Positions 1 to 6,758 of a stretch of 64,000 nucleotides of DNA are shown one piece after another. Numbering within the stretch: the first letter of the stretch is position 1; each line of letters starts with the position of its first letter. The DNA comes from Gilichinskyi gelida (GTDB lineage Bacteria > Acidobacteriota > Thermoanaerobaculia > Gp7-AA8). The DNA lies in assembly GCA_038040385.1 (NCBI GenBank), contig JBBPII010000012.1:1-64000 (forward strand). Direction: 5' to 3'. Under the pieces are notes generated by a model. That model saw nothing but the letters and a program-made list of their open reading frames with translations, had not been told where the DNA came from and ran no database searches. The position numbers were made by a program, and so were the translations under genes.

Positions 1-83
1 TTCATGGCAGCCGCTCCTTCCTTTCGTTTGTCGTCTGGCGACTCCAAACTTACAGCAAGGGGCGCGCTTTCAATATGCGTTAG
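1..83 (-). mobile_element. End of an IS110/IS1111-family element (partial, runs off left edge)
   Basis: Read on the minus strand, this stretch matches the start of the complete element at 1764-1845 with about 6 mismatches in about 80 bases. The match runs from the shared CTAAC edge through the non-coding left end to the transposase start codon, here the complement of positions 3-5. Only the ATG and two more bases of the transposase are inside the window. The edge abuts the attC-type box GCCTAAC (minus strand, 85-79) that ends the neighbouring cassette gene. Family assignment rests on the match to the complete copy. Confidence 0.75.
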
Positions 84-85
84 GC
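77..85 (-). other. attC inverse core box (R''), interrupted by IS
   Basis: The minus strand reads GCCTAACGC. This fits the RYYYAAC consensus of the first box of an integron attC site. The TAA of the box is also the stop codon of the preceding cassette gene. The rest of the expected attC is absent, because IS110-like sequence starts at the box. Confidence 0.6.
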
Positions 86-697
86 CGTGGTTCGCACCGG
101 AAGGAGTTTGTGAGCAAGAGCGGCCGCCAGGGCTAGAAGAAGCAGCGCACCGAAAGCGGTCCATGTCTTAATGGAGATGGAAGCGAGAACATCTTCGACG
201 GAGGAAGGTGGCACAGGTGCCGTGGCGACGGCGCGAAACATAGCGGCGAGGGGCGCGAGCAGAAAAAGAATGATTGCGAAGAATTTCATCTTCTTTCCGC
301 GTTGGTGCCAGACGAGTGCGGCCATGAAGAACATGAGCGCTGCAGCGCCTTGAAAGGCGATTTTTTGCCATATCTCGGTTGGCCAGAGCTCCTTCAGCAC
401 CTCGAGCACCGAGATTTCTAACACGGATAGCGCTGCCGCGATCGATACGAACATGTCGGAGTGCGCGACGTCCGCGACCTTCTTGACAACTATGAACCCC
501 ACCACACCCAGAGACGCGTTCAGCGTGAGCGTGGACAGAGTGACTACCCATCGCGGGCCGGACCACGCTGCCGAGCCAGACAGAAATGCCCTGAGCGCGA
601 TGCCGCCGGCTGCCGCGAATGCCGGTGCACCAAAGCAAATTGCCAGAATGACCAAGGATAGGCCTATAGCCGAAGCGATAATCTGGGTAGGTGTCAT
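80..697 (-). CDS. Integron cassette gene: small multi-pass membrane protein, unknown function
   Basis: A 205-residue protein made almost wholly of hydrophobic segments. I count about five membrane spans: one at residues 5-25 beginning TQIIASAIGLSLVIL, others near 45-70, 80-100, 115-130 and 140-155, and a last one near 175-195. There is a short basic KKMK loop. I chose the ATG at 697 over a start 18 bases upstream because AGGAGGG (701-707) lies at ideal spacing from it. The stop codon sits inside an attC core box at 79-85, and an attC lies upstream at 875-1009, so the gene fills one integron cassette in the same direction as intI. About 180 bases of leader separate the upstream attC from the start. 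I recognise no family. Confidence 0.7.
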   Translation of the reverse strand: MTPTQIIASAIGLSLVILAICFGAPAFAAAGGIALRAFLSGSAAWSGPRWVVTLSTLTLNASLGVVGFIVVKKVADVAHSDMFVSIAAALSVLEISVLEVLKELWPTEIWQKIAFQGAAALMFFMAALVWHQRGKKMKFFAIILFLLAPLAAMFRAVATAPVPPSSVEDVLASISIKTWTAFGALLLLALAAALAHKLLPVRTTA

Positions 698-715
698 GAA
701 CCCTCCTGAACTCAA

Positions 716-874
716 CCCTGATTAGGAGTGCCCGGAGGGAGGCTTTCCCCTACCCGTAGGTTTTGACCGCAACGCTTCGCAAAAAGGGGTAGGCAACGGA
801 CACGCGTAAGCCTGTCGCGGACGCATCTCGTGCTTCAAGCGAGTGTCCGTTCCGCGCACGGGACCCTTCCATCG
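716..874. other. Cassette leader region, no gene
   Basis: This is the space between the attC at 875-1009 and the membrane-protein cassette gene. It holds an imperfect stem (CCTACCC near 750 with GGGTAGG near 798), and I see no convincing protein. It may carry the promoter of the cassette gene, but I see no clear -35/-10 pair. Confidence 0.4.
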
Positions 875-1009
875 GCCTAACGTTCTTTTGCTGAGCCGCG
901 AACCGCCTTCACGTTCCAGACGCGCGACGCGTAGCGTCGCCACTGCTAGAGGCCGCGAAGCGGCCGCGCCGACGAACGGCGGTTCGTCGGCTCCTGCAAA
1001 GAGTTAGAC
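875..1009 (-). repeat. attC recombination site (about 135 bp)
   Basis: On the plus strand the site starts with GCCTAAC (875-881) and ends with GTTAGAC (1003-1009), the inverse-core and core boxes of an attC. The inner arms pair as well: GAGCCG-CGAACCGCC near 893-907 against GGCGGTTCGTCGGCTC near 978-993. One extra base lies in the second plus-strand arm. In well-known attC sites such as aadA1 the extra base lies in the first arm in cassette direction, so this cassette array reads on the minus strand. That agrees with the flanking genes and with intI. Whether the site is recombinogenic is not known. Confidence 0.85.
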
Positions 1010-1039
1010 CGCCGACATGGGCTAACGTAGATTGCCGCC

Positions 1040-1645
1040 TTATCGTACCCTGACTAGATACACGAGCGAGCGGAACGGCGGAAGAGGTAACTGCGGTGGG
1101 TTGACAATGTTGAGGTTACCGCTGATGACATGTGTGTGGTCGCAGGCGCTCTCAGGCTGCGGCGTGTCATTGACCGCTGCATTCCCATTAGGAAATGACA
1201 AACGCGCTTCATTTTGAAATGGCGTACAGTTCCTCACCACCATCCCTTGCGTCACGCCTGAGACTTGAAGGGTAAGCGGTAAGTCACGCGAGCCTCCTAC
1301 GGTTGAGGCGTTATCGGATGCGTCGAGATTCGGCGCGAGACCGATCGGTACGCGGCCTACCATGTTGGGAAGCGTTCGCCCATTCAGAGGGGATTCCGGA
1401 TCGTTGAGAACTGTACCATCCGCGGGGACCCAGAATGGTCTGAGAGCTGCCACGTCGGCAGGCGTCAATGCCACAGCTACGATCGACCCGACCGGTGGGG
1501 TCATGCGACGCGCAGTCGCGAGGTTTCTTTCGAGTGCTGCCGATCTTGTCTCAAGCGCAGCCACGCGTTGCGCTAACGATTGCGCTTCCAAGGTAGCGCT
1601 GGAGAGACACAGACACACCGTGACAACAGTAATGAGGTTTCTCAC
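1040..1645 (-). CDS. Integron cassette gene: exported coiled-coil protein with phage tail-collar-like domain
   Basis: A 201-residue protein. The frame is open further upstream, but the GTG at 1645 is preceded by GAAGGGGGAG and is followed directly by a signal peptide (VRNLITVVTVCLCLSSATLEA). Residues about 22-48 form a heptad-like coiled coil (LAQRVAALETRSAALERNL). Residues about 52-110 resemble the phage tail collar fold, with a PVGSIVAVA start, FWVPADGTVL, and LPNMVGRVPIGL. The rest is Asn/Pro rich. The stop is 31 bases before the R'' box of the attC at 875-1009, as expected for a cassette. Tail-collar domains occur in phage fibres and also in exported bacterial proteins. The signal peptide favours an exported or surface role, which is my inference. 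Confidence 0.75.
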   Translation of the reverse strand: MRNLITVVTVCLCLSSATLEAQSLAQRVAALETRSAALERNLATARRMTPPVGSIVAVALTPADVAALRPFWVPADGTVLNDPESPLNGRTLPNMVGRVPIGLAPNLDASDNASTVGGSRDLPLTLQVSGVTQGMVVRNCTPFQNEARLSFPNGNAAVNDTPQPESACDHTHVISGNLNIVNPPQLPLPPFRSLVYLVRVR

Positions 1646-1763
1646 GAACTCCCCCTTCTCTATGATCGGCAACGTTGGACTCGCACCTAATGGTTTTGGC
1701 GGCCACGTGCTGATCGTGCGTATGGTGAGACGGACGGAATCTCCTGCTTCTCTTTTCGTCGGT

Positions 1764-3045
1764 CTAACGCATATTGAAAGCACGCCCCTTCCTGTAAGTT
1801 TGGAGTCGCCAGACAACAGACGAAAGGAAGGGACGGCTGCCATGAAAGATCAGGCGATTCAGTATCTCGCGTTGGACGTGCATCAGGCAACGACCGTGGC
1901 CACGGTGCGGAAGGAGAACGGGGACATCGCCATGCGGGCGACGGTGGCCACCGAAGCACGGGCGATCCTCGGCCTCGTGCGCGGACTGGGTCCGCGCGTG
2001 CAGGTGGCCTTCGAGGAGGGAACACAGGCGCAGTGGCTGCACGATCTGCTCGAGCCGCACTGCGAGCGCGTCGTGGTGTGCAACCTCCGGGGCCGGAGCG
2101 AGACGACCAACAAGAGCGATCGGATCGATGCCGATTGGCTCAGCGAGCAGCTTCGGCTGGGAGCGCTCAAATCGGTGTATCACGGCTCGCCGGCTCTAGG
2201 GACGCTCAAGGAGTTGGTACGGTGCTACACCAATCTGGTGGACGACTCGACGCGAGTCATGTCGCGGGTCAAGGCCATCTACCGGGGCCGAGCCATCGGC
2301 ACCTCGGGCGAAGCGGTGTACCGGCCGTCGCAACGAGCGGCGTGGCTGGCCAGGCTGGAGGGGCGAGGAGCGCGGACGCGAGCGGGGTCGCTGCTGGCGC
2401 AGCTCGACGTTCTGCTCGAGCTGCGAGCAAAGGCCAGAGCGGCGATGATCGCCGAGGCCCGGCGTCAGCCGGGGTGGAAGGTGCTGCGCTCGATTCAGTT
2501 TTTCGGGCCAGTGCGGGTGGCCCTGATCCTGGCCATCATCGCCACACCGTTCCGCTTCCGAGGGAAACGACAGCTCTGGCCGTACGTGGGGCTGGCGGTG
2601 GTGACGCGAACGAGTTCCGAGCAGGAGATCGTCGATGGGAAGCTACGCCGGCGGAAGCGAGAGCCCCTCACCCGCGGCCTCAACCGCAACCACAATCCCG
2701 TACTCAAGAACGTCTTCAAAGGGGCGGCCAACGCCGCCGCGGCGAAGGCGGGGCCACTGAAGGATCTCTATGACCGCTGTGTGGCCGGCGGTGTTCGGGA
2801 AGAGATGGCCAAGCTCACCCTCGCGCGCAAGCTCGCGTCGATCGTGCTGCGGCTGTGGAAGAAAGGAGAGCTCTGGGATCCAGCGAAACTGACGCAAGCG
2901 ACATAGCGCCTCGGACGAGGGCGAGCGACGAGTGAGGGTGACCCCACTCGGTGTTCGCCAGAGATGTCCGAGACCTTAGGTTCGGAGGTGAGTCTCATAA
3001 AGAACGTCTGTCCGGCAGCCAGTCACGCCGAGGCACTCGCCTAAC
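1764..3045 (+). mobile_element. IS110/IS1111-family insertion sequence (about 1.28 kb), inserted at an attC core box
   Basis: The element carries a DEDD transposase gene with 73 bases of non-coding sequence before it and about 134 bases after it. CTAAC occurs at both proposed edges, inside GTCTAAC (1762-1768) and GCCTAAC (3039-3045). This matches the short core duplication that IS110-type recombinases leave and gives a length normal for the family. The left edge is supported by the second, diverged copy at 1-83, which joins a different cassette at the same point. The right edge is inferred from the CTAAC repeat only. IS1111-type elements that target attC sites are known. The non-coding ends of such elements can encode a guide (bridge) RNA. 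Confidence 0.7.
1842..2906 (+). CDS. IS110-family transposase (DEDD recombinase)
   Basis: A 354-residue protein, normal length for the family. The N-terminal RuvC-like DEDD domain shows YLALDVHQATT (first Asp), VAFEEGTQAQWL (Glu) and NKSDRIDADWL (Asp pair). The C-terminal Transposase_20 region follows, with SIQFFGPVRVALILA, QLWPYVGLAV, and the serine-bearing RTSSEQ. It catalyses cut-out and insertion of the element, probably guided by an RNA from its non-coding end. The frame is open upstream of 1842, but homology and the start of the matching left copy place the start at the ATG after GAAAGGAAGGGACGGCTGCC. The gene looks intact. Confidence 0.9.
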   Translation: MKDQAIQYLALDVHQATTVATVRKENGDIAMRATVATEARAILGLVRGLGPRVQVAFEEGTQAQWLHDLLEPHCERVVVCNLRGRSETTNKSDRIDADWLSEQLRLGALKSVYHGSPALGTLKELVRCYTNLVDDSTRVMSRVKAIYRGRAIGTSGEAVYRPSQRAAWLARLEGRGARTRAGSLLAQLDVLLELRAKARAAMIAEARRQPGWKVLRSIQFFGPVRVALILAIIATPFRFRGKRQLWPYVGLAVVTRTSSEQEIVDGKLRRRKREPLTRGLNRNHNPVLKNVFKGAANAAAAKAGPLKDLYDRCVAGGVREEMAKLTLARKLASIVLRLWKKGELWDPAKLTQAT

Positions 3046-3571
3046 CATAGTCCCCTCCGGATGACCAGAAGAAGCGATAGGCCCGCCGGCAATGGCGTGA
3101 GTCTCAGATAGAACCGTGGTCGACACCCTCGTGGTGATCACCGACTCGCTTGCAACGTCTCAACAGGACCTCTGGAGAACATCGACGATGAGTCAGCGGC
3201 GTACGACTGTTCCGCCCACCCGCGAACACTCTCGATCGTCCCAACCGGGACGGAAGGGGCTGATTGCAACGGAAAAACCAAAAAAGCAATCAGCAAGGGA
3301 GAGAACCGCCCTTGACAATCGCTTTCATAGAACGTTCTTTCGCTCAGGCGCACGCGGCCTTCACGTGCCGGCCTGACTGCCATGTGAACCCACGAAGCAC
3401 GAGGCGCGGAAGCGCCGGGCTAGGCAACGGCCGCGTGTCGCCTGCTGCGAAGAGTTCGGCGGCTCGATCCACGGAGCGCTGCGGCCCTCCGGCAGACGTA
3501 GACAACATTGTTCCTGTGAGCTTTTCGATGACCGTGAGCGTCGTCGGTGACCGTGCCGTAAACTGTGGGCC
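3046..3571. other. Gap between IS and TIR gene, no gene seen
   Basis: About 525 bases with no open frame that I trust. The plus and minus frames here lack ribosome binding sites and family features. It should contain what is left of the attC that the IS entered. I cannot find its second arm, so that attC may be decayed or partly deleted. A TTGACA at 3312 has no good -10 partner. Confidence 0.4.
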
Positions 3572-4249
3572 ATGACTACTGACGAAGTACGCAGAATATT
3601 GACGCAAGCCGGCGAGAAGATCACGAGTGAGTCGCGTCTCGGAAACAACACCGGCGATCAGCTCCGCACCGCGGGCGGCGCTATTCTGAATGTCTTCGAT
3701 AGCGGCAAGGTGCAGGTGCAGGGCAAGGAACAGGAGCGGATACACGCGGTGATCGAGAAGGCGAGCGGGGGCGCCCGGCCAGAGCGCGCGGGGAACAAAC
3801 GGAGCGTGTTCGTAGTCTACGGGCACGATCAGAACTCGCGCGATCAGCTAGAAGCTATGTTGCGGCGCTGGCGAGTTGAGCCTCTGATCCTCGACCAACT
3901 GCCGACCGAGGGACAGACGCTCATTGAGAAACTCGAGGCCGCGATTGACGAATGCGACTTTGGAGTGGTGCTCGCGACTCCCGACGACGAGGGCCACAGG
4001 GCCGGCAGGAATGACGAGCGGGCGTTTCGAGCAAGGCAGAACGTGGTGTTGGAATTAGGCATGTTACTCGCGCGACTCGGGCGGAAACACGTGGCCATTC
4101 TCCTGAAGGATCAGACGAACATGGAGAGGCCGTCTGACATTCAAGGCCTGATCTACATTCCCTACAAGGATGAGGTAAAAGAAGCGGCGGTTCCTCTCGC
4201 CAAGGCGATGGTGGCCGAAGGGTACGATATTGACGTGTCGCGCTTATAG
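3572..4249 (+). CDS. TIR-domain protein of CAP12/Pycsar-effector type, probable NAD-degrading defence effector
   Basis: A 225-residue protein in two parts. Residues about 73-220 match the TIR-like 'predicted nucleotide-binding' family (Pfam CAP12/Pycsar effector TIR): SVFVVYGHDQNSRDQLEAML, a DxPxxGQTLIEKLE stretch, DFGVVLATPDDEG, the ARQNVVLELGMLLARLG segment with the expected catalytic Glu, and DIQGLIYIPY. Members studied elsewhere cleave NAD+ when activated during phage infection. Residues 1-70 carry LNVFDSGKVQVQGKEQERI, which resembles the TBP-like nucleic-acid-binding domain of RNase HIII (inference). It lies in the integron next to intI but on the strand opposite to the cassette direction, so it needs its own promoter. 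No cyclase or other partner gene is adjacent. The start is the ATG at 3572, whose ribosome binding site is weak. Confidence 0.85.
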   Translation: MTTDEVRRILTQAGEKITSESRLGNNTGDQLRTAGGAILNVFDSGKVQVQGKEQERIHAVIEKASGGARPERAGNKRSVFVVYGHDQNSRDQLEAMLRRWRVEPLILDQLPTEGQTLIEKLEAAIDECDFGVVLATPDDEGHRAGRNDERAFRARQNVVLELGMLLARLGRKHVAILLKDQTNMERPSDIQGLIYIPYKDEVKEAAVPLAKAMVAEGYDIDVSRL

Positions 4250-4429
4250 CTGGTCCGCCGAACTCCTATGTCGGCTGGTCGACCTACCACGTTGGTCTAG
4301 CGTCGTTGCGCGATGCCAACGGGTTGGACTGCGGGGAATTGTCAGGCCTAAGTGTAGTGGTGATTCGTTTTGGCAGTGGGCTGGGGCGCGGCGCTCCGGC
4401 GCTAGGTTTCGGGACTGCTGGTCGCCTAA
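4250..4429. other. Probable attI region of the integron
   Basis: This is the space between the intI stop and the first cassette gene. In a reversed integron the primary attachment site attI must lie here, since only 66 bases separate the other end of intI from the next gene. On the minus strand two boxes resemble the GTTRRRY core with one mismatch each: ATTAGGC (4430-4424, overlapping the intI stop) and CTTAGGC (4351-4345). A CCAAC-GG-GTTGG palindrome lies at 4318-4329. The exact attI point is not resolved. Confidence 0.4.
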
Positions 4430-5398
4430 TCATGCTACGTCCAGTGGGCTGCGTACGCCTTGCGCGCCGAGGCGGAGGACGTGCGTGTAGATCATCGTGG
4501 TGGCGACGTCACGGTGGCCCAGAAGCTCCTGCACTGTACGAATGTCCTGCCCTCGCTCCAGAAGGTGGGTGGCGAACGAGTGGCGGAAGGTGTGGCAGGT
4601 CACCCGCTTGGTGAGCCCGGCCTGTCGTACCGCCGCATGCACGGCACGCTGCACCGCCGACTCGTGCAAATGATGCCGTCGTTCGGTCCGCGCCTCCGGA
4701 TCGTTGTAACGGCTCGTGGCGGAGAAAACCCATTGCCATGTCCACTCCCGCGGCGCATTGGGAAACTTCCGGTCGATGGCTGTGGGAACAACGACGGCAC
4801 CGAAACCCAGCCGGAGATCGGCATCGTGCACCCGCCGCGCCTGTTCCAGATGCGCCCGCAAACCTGTCTCCGCTGCGCGCGGCAGCGTCGTCATCCGGTC
4901 ATGTCTTCCCTTCGGGTCGCGGACCAGCACTTCATGGCGCGCGAAGTCGAGATCCTTCACTCGGAGGCATAGACATTCCAACAGGCGTAGACCCGAGCCG
5001 TAAAGCAACTGCACCACCAGCCTTGAGGCGCCGTGCAACTCGTCGATCACCAGACGCGCTTCCAGAGGCGTCATCACCACTGGAATGTGTTGCGAGCGCC
5101 GCGCCCTGACCACGCCGTCCAGCCAGGGGAGCGGGTCCTCCAAGACAAAGCGGTACAAGAATAGGATCGCGCTCAGGGCTTGGTTCTGTGTCGCCGCGCT
5201 GACGTGGCCCTCGACGGCGAGGTTGCTCAGGAAGGCGTTCACTTCGTCGGCGCCCATCGATGCGGGGTGGCGCTTGTTGTGGAAGAAAATGAAACGCTTG
5301 ATCCACCCCGTATAGGTCTCTTCGGTGCGCGGGCTGTAGTGACGTGCCCGGATCGCTGCGCGGACCCGGTCGAGCAGTTTGGGTTGAGGAGGCGTCAT
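4430..5398 (-). CDS. intI: Integron integrase (tyrosine recombinase IntI)
   Basis: A 322-residue protein. The N-terminal SAM-like DNA-binding domain is at about 8-95 (RHYSPRTEETYTGWIKRFI). The catalytic domain has Arg in YGSGLRLLECLCLRVKDLD, the HTFRHSFATHLLERG box, GH in LLGHRDV, and the nucleophile Tyr in MIYTHVL. The IntI-specific extra segment that separates these enzymes from XerC/XerD is present: FPNAPREWTWQWVF followed by RRHHLHESAVQRAV. It recombines attC with attI to insert and excise cassettes. All catalytic residues are intact. The cassettes lie at its 3' side and in the same direction, the reverse of the usual mobile integron layout; a similar layout is known in Treponema. Confidence 0.92.
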   Translation of the reverse strand: MTPPQPKLLDRVRAAIRARHYSPRTEETYTGWIKRFIFFHNKRHPASMGADEVNAFLSNLAVEGHVSAATQNQALSAILFLYRFVLEDPLPWLDGVVRARRSQHIPVVMTPLEARLVIDELHGASRLVVQLLYGSGLRLLECLCLRVKDLDFARHEVLVRDPKGRHDRMTTLPRAAETGLRAHLEQARRVHDADLRLGFGAVVVPTAIDRKFPNAPREWTWQWVFSATSRYNDPEARTERRHHLHESAVQRAVHAAVRQAGLTKRVTCHTFRHSFATHLLERGQDIRTVQELLGHRDVATTMIYTHVLRLGAQGVRSPLDVA

Positions 5399-5464
5399 CT
5401 CCGCATCATCCCTCGGTGTGCGGCGCGGCTACGGAACTCTACGTGGTGAAGACTCCGGGCGTGC

Positions 5465-6751
5465 TCAGTTCAGGTTCTCGAGGTCGATCGTCACGCCGAG
5501 GAAGGCGATGCACATCTCGTCGGTCGTCTCCTCGCCCCACGACACCGCCCTCGGCGGCTGGTTCGGGTTGCGCGGGTTGGCGGACGAGTTGTCGTAGAAC
5601 GCCTCGAGCGCGACGCGCGTGCCGGCGGGGAGGGCCACCGCGTTCTGGTAGCGGTACATCCCCTGCCAGTTGAAGTCCCAATCGTCGATGTTGATCAGGC
5701 ATTTCGTCTGCCCGTTCGGCAGCGTGGCCTGCACCCGCATCTTGCGGCCGAGCAGGTGCATGTGCGGCGCGATGATCCAGGCGTGCGCGTCGAGGAAGGG
5801 CGGGATGGTGAACGATGCGGTGACGCGGTAATTCGGATCGTTGGGCGGGATGGTGAAGGTCTGGTTGATCAGCGGGAGGATGCGCAGCAGCTTCGACGGC
5901 TTCTGTTTCGAGAAGTAGATGCCGATGCGCGTGGTGTCGGGGCCGGGCGCGCCGTGGTGCGGGTGGTAGTGGACCTGCAGCACCACGCTGGAGTTGGCGG
6001 GCAGCGACATCGCCACGCCGTCGGGCAGCTTGGTCGGACGCGCTCCCGGCGCCCACCCGCCCAGCGTCGCAGACGCCGGGTTGGAGATCGAGAATCCCGG
6101 CCCGCCGAACGAGGTGTAGCCGGGGCCGGGATCGTCCTCGTCGAGCTTCTGCGAGGCGCCGGTGGTGTCGAGATAGGCGATGACGTGATGCACCGTCCCC
6201 GCGTCGCCCGGCTTGACGTCCACCGCCGCGACGTATTTGTCGGCGATGAGGTTGGTCGGGATCGGGAAGCAGCGGTACATGTCGCCGGTGGCCGGCGGCG
6301 TGTACGGCTCGGAGTACGACAGGACCAGATCGGGCTCGCCGAGGGCCCAGCCGCCGCTGAACTCGAGAGGCGGCGGGAGATCGGCGGCGCTTCCCTCCGG
6401 CGCGCCGGCGTCGACCCACTTGCCGATGAGGTCGATCTCCTCCTGCGACAGCACGCGCTCGTCGGCGAAGTCGCCGCAGGCGGCGGTCGGCTTCCACGGC
6501 GGCATCTGCCGCGTCTTCGTCATCAGCTTGATCGGCAGCCGGTTCGGACACGCGCCGGCATAGTCCATGAGCGAGATGGGGCCGATGTCGCCGGGGTGAT
6601 GGCAGCTCTGGCAGTGGTCCTGGAAGATGCGGACGATCTCTTTATTGAAGGTCGGGCTGCTCGCACTGACGCCGGCCGGCGGCCGCACCACGCGCTGCCG
6701 CGCGGCGACGAGCGCGAGAACCAGGGCGGCGGCGAGGGCGAGGCGGCGCAT
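5465..6751 (-). CDS. Exported cytochrome c / copper type II monooxygenase-like protein
   Basis: A 428-residue protein with a signal peptide (MRRLALAAALVLALVAA). One haem c motif, CQSCH, lies near residue 47, followed by a MPPW element as in planctomycete-type cytochromes. The rest resembles the two-domain fold of PHM/DBH copper type II ascorbate-dependent monooxygenases, with His clusters at VHHVIAYLD, LQVHYHPHHG and APHMHLLG. This suggests a periplasmic copper oxidase or hydroxylase with a built-in electron carrier. The substrate is unknown. I chose the ATG at 6751, which lies 7 bases after the stop of the upstream amidohydrolase gene and starts the signal peptide. The two genes probably form an operon. 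Confidence 0.8.
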   Translation of the reverse strand: MRRLALAAALVLALVAARQRVVRPPAGVSASSPTFNKEIVRIFQDHCQSCHHPGDIGPISLMDYAGACPNRLPIKLMTKTRQMPPWKPTAACGDFADERVLSQEEIDLIGKWVDAGAPEGSAADLPPPLEFSGGWALGEPDLVLSYSEPYTPPATGDMYRCFPIPTNLIADKYVAAVDVKPGDAGTVHHVIAYLDTTGASQKLDEDDPGPGYTSFGGPGFSISNPASATLGGWAPGARPTKLPDGVAMSLPANSSVVLQVHYHPHHGAPGPDTTRIGIYFSKQKPSKLLRILPLINQTFTIPPNDPNYRVTASFTIPPFLDAHAWIIAPHMHLLGRKMRVQATLPNGQTKCLINIDDWDFNWQGMYRYQNAVALPAGTRVALEAFYDNSSANPRNPNQPPRAVSWGEETTDEMCIAFLGVTIDLENLN

Positions 6752-6758
6752 GCGGTGT

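Noticed and set aside
722..943. Open frame on the minus strand between the attC and the membrane-protein cassette gene
   Set aside because: It runs through the attC inverse core box, has no ribosome binding site and an Arg/Pro-rich shadow composition.
1362..1841. N-terminal extension of the IS110 transposase frame
   Set aside because: It is antisense to the tail-collar cassette gene and lies outside the IS left edge. Homology starts at 1842.
1646..1843. Upstream extension of the tail-collar cassette gene
   Set aside because: It would start inside the IS and cross the attC core box. The GTG at 1645 has a good ribosome binding site and begins a signal peptide.
3312..3345. TTGACA as a -35 box for the TIR gene
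   Set aside because: No TATAAT-like partner at 16-18 bases, and 250 bases from the start codon.
3344..3826. Minus-strand frame over the TIR gene start
   Set aside because: A shadow of the TIR gene with no family features.
4430..5398. Reading the tyrosine recombinase as XerC/XerD or a phage integrase
   Set aside because: The REWTWQWVF and HHLHESAVQRAV segment is specific to integron integrases, and attC-type sequence lies beside it.
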